Part shown: positions 5,591 to 6,438 of the stretch, piece after piece
How positions within the stretch are numbered: position 1 is the first letter of the stretch
How the letters are laid out: each line of letters starts with the position of its first letter
Assembly (NCBI GenBank): GCA_964343355.1
Contig: CAYFJC010000052.1
Location: forward strand, 1-6,438
DNA: 6,438 nucleotides
Direction: 5' to 3'
From: MED-G78 sp964343355
GTDB taxonomy: Bacteria > Pseudomonadota > Gammaproteobacteria > Magnimaribacterales > D2472
Translations under genes and position numbers: made by a program
Notes under the pieces: generated by a model
What the model saw: only the letters and a program-made list of their open reading frames with translations
Databases searched by the model: none
Told to the model about the DNA's origin: nothing

Positions 5591-6418
5591 CTACTTCCTG
5601 CTTCCTTTTCTTCTAATAATTAAATCATTAGTTCTCTTATTCTTTCTTGTTTTATAACCTTTAGTTGGAACACCCCAAGGAGTAGAAGGATGTCTTCCTC
5701 CAGAAGTTCTTCCCTCACCACCACCATGCGGATGATCAACTGGGTTCATAGCAACACCTCTAACAGTAGGTCTAACACCTCTCCATCTTTTAGCTCCAGC
5801 TTTACCTAGAGATCGAAGATTGTGTTCACTATTACAAACTGTTCCTAAGGTTGCTCTACAATCTGATAAAACTTTTCTAGTTTCCCCGGACTGGAGTCTA
5901 AGAGTTGCATATATGCCCTCTTTAGCAATTAATCTAGCTGAAGTTCCAGCACTTCTAGCAAGTTGTGCTCCCTTTAAAGGTTTCATTTCTATGCAATGGA
6001 CATTAGTTCCAAGTGGAATATCCTTAAGCTTCATTGAATTACCAGTTTTAATATCAGCTAATTCTGCAGAAATAACCTCATCACCAACTTTTAATTTAGC
6101 GGGAGCAATAATGTATCTTCTTTCCCCGTCTTTGTATTTTAAGAGCGCTATATGTGCAGTTCTATTTGGATCATACTCAATAGTTTCTACAACAGCTGGA
6201 ATATCTAGTTTGTCTCTTTTAAAATCAATAATTCTATAGTGCTGTTTGTGACCACCACCTTGATGACGAACTGTAATTCGGCCATTATTATTCCTTCCAC
6301 CATTTTTGGACTTAGGCTGAAGAAGAGCTTTAAAAGGCTTTCCTTTATGTAAATCAGATTTAACTGATATGACATGCCTTCTTGCTGGACTGGTAGGCTT
6401 TGCCTTAACAATAGTCAT
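5591..6418 (-). CDS. rplB: 50S ribosomal protein L2
   Basis: L2 is a primary 23S rRNA-binding protein needed for subunit association and for the peptidyl-transferase region of the 50S subunit. The protein has 275 residues (E. coli 273). The OB-fold-like N-terminal RNA-binding half carries NGGRNNNGRIT (39-49) and GGGHKQHYR (54-62). The SH3-like second half carries GAQLARSAGT (150-159). The C-terminal extension holds the highly conserved stretch at 212-237, including DHPHGGGEGR with His229, the histidine implicated in peptidyl-transferase function in E. coli. The basic tail ends RRKGSRK. The ATG start gives the family-typical N-terminus (IVKAKPTSPARR). The only upstream Shine-Dalgarno-like sequence, GAGGG, lies about 12 bases away inside the end of L23, so coupling to L23 is likely. 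The stop is TAG, three bases before S19. Confidence 0.98.
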   Translation of the reverse strand: MTIVKAKPTSPARRHVISVKSDLHKGKPFKALLQPKSKNGGRNNNGRITVRHQGGGHKQHYRIIDFKRDKLDIPAVVETIEYDPNRTAHIALLKYKDGERRYIIAPAKLKVGDEVISAELADIKTGNSMKLKDIPLGTNVHCIEMKPLKGAQLARSAGTSARLIAKEGIYATLRLQSGETRKVLSDCRATLGTVCNSEHNLRSLGKAGAKRWRGVRPTVRGVAMNPVDHPHGGGEGRTSGGRHPSTPWGVPTKGYKTRKNKRTNDLIIRRKGSRK

Positions 6419-6420
6419 TT

Positions 6421-6438
6421 TTAATTAATTCCCTCAAA
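6421..6438 (-). CDS. rplW: 50S ribosomal protein L23, C-terminal end only (partial)
   Basis: The window opens, in transcription direction, with five sense codons and a TAA stop in the frame that reads F-E-G-I-N. The stop lies two bases before the L2 start. In the conserved S10 operon order the gene before L2 is L23, and many bacterial L23 proteins end in a short segment like D-(L/F)-F-E-G, which fits. L23 sits at the exit of the 50S peptide tunnel and is the docking site for trigger factor and SRP. With only five residues visible, the identity rests mainly on synteny. The rest of the gene lies beyond the window edge. Confidence 0.65.
   Translation of the reverse strand, partial: FEGIN

Noticed and set aside
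5820..6239. Plus-strand open frame of 139 codons opposite L2.
   Set aside because: It lies wholly antisense to highly conserved L2, resembles no family I know, and has no independent context. It is explained by the antisense of a biased coding sequence.
6205..6411. A 68-codon minus-strand frame inside L2 in another frame.
   Set aside because: It is nested in the L2 N-terminal region with no ribosome binding site or known family. L2 itself is unambiguous.
1..6438. A novel system, inserted element or foreign gene within the operon.
   Set aside because: All sequence is accounted for by ribosomal proteins in canonical order, with no gap above 12 bases and uniform A/T-rich codon use. There is no room for an extra element.

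Overview
The window is one uninterrupted ribosomal-protein gene cluster. Every gene lies on the minus strand, so transcription runs from high to low coordinates. In transcription order it holds the last codons of L23, then complete genes for L2, S19, L22, S3, L16, L29, S17, L14, L24, L5, S14, S8, L6, L18 and S5, then the first codons of L30. This is the canonical bacterial S10-spc order, and every full-length protein matches its family by length and motifs. No RNA genes, mobile elements, repeats, CRISPR arrays or plus-strand genes are supported.

The organism is most likely an A+T-rich gammaproteobacterium. L16, L14, S14, S5, L18 and L2 read close to their Escherichia and Pseudomonas counterparts from memory. 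S14 is the 101-residue form without zinc-binding cysteine pairs, as in most proteobacteria. The strongly A/T-biased third positions and near-absence of intergenic DNA suggest a streamlined genome, such as a free-living marine lineage or a reduced symbiont. The exact lineage cannot be fixed by eye.

Layout by region: positions 3391-6438 (minus) correspond to the second half of the E. coli S10 operon (rplW to rpsQ), and 1-3391 to the spc operon from rplN to the start of rpmD. Spacing is extremely tight. The largest gap is 12 bases (S3/L16), and five junctions are TAATG, where stop and start share one base: S19/L22, L22/S3, L29/S17, S17/L14 and L14/L24. L24/L5 abut exactly (TAGATG) and S5/L30 overlap by four bases (ATGA). 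The S17/L14 junction, where E. coli ends one operon and starts the next, is itself a one-base overlap, so the two operons appear fused into one transcription unit here.

The genes work together by supplying 30S and 50S subunit proteins in balanced amounts through co-transcription and translational coupling. In E. coli, L4 controls the S10 operon from a leader outside this window, and S8 controls spc by binding mRNA near the L5 start. Whether either control exists here is not shown. I found no novel biological system; the findings are modest variations on a well-known locus.
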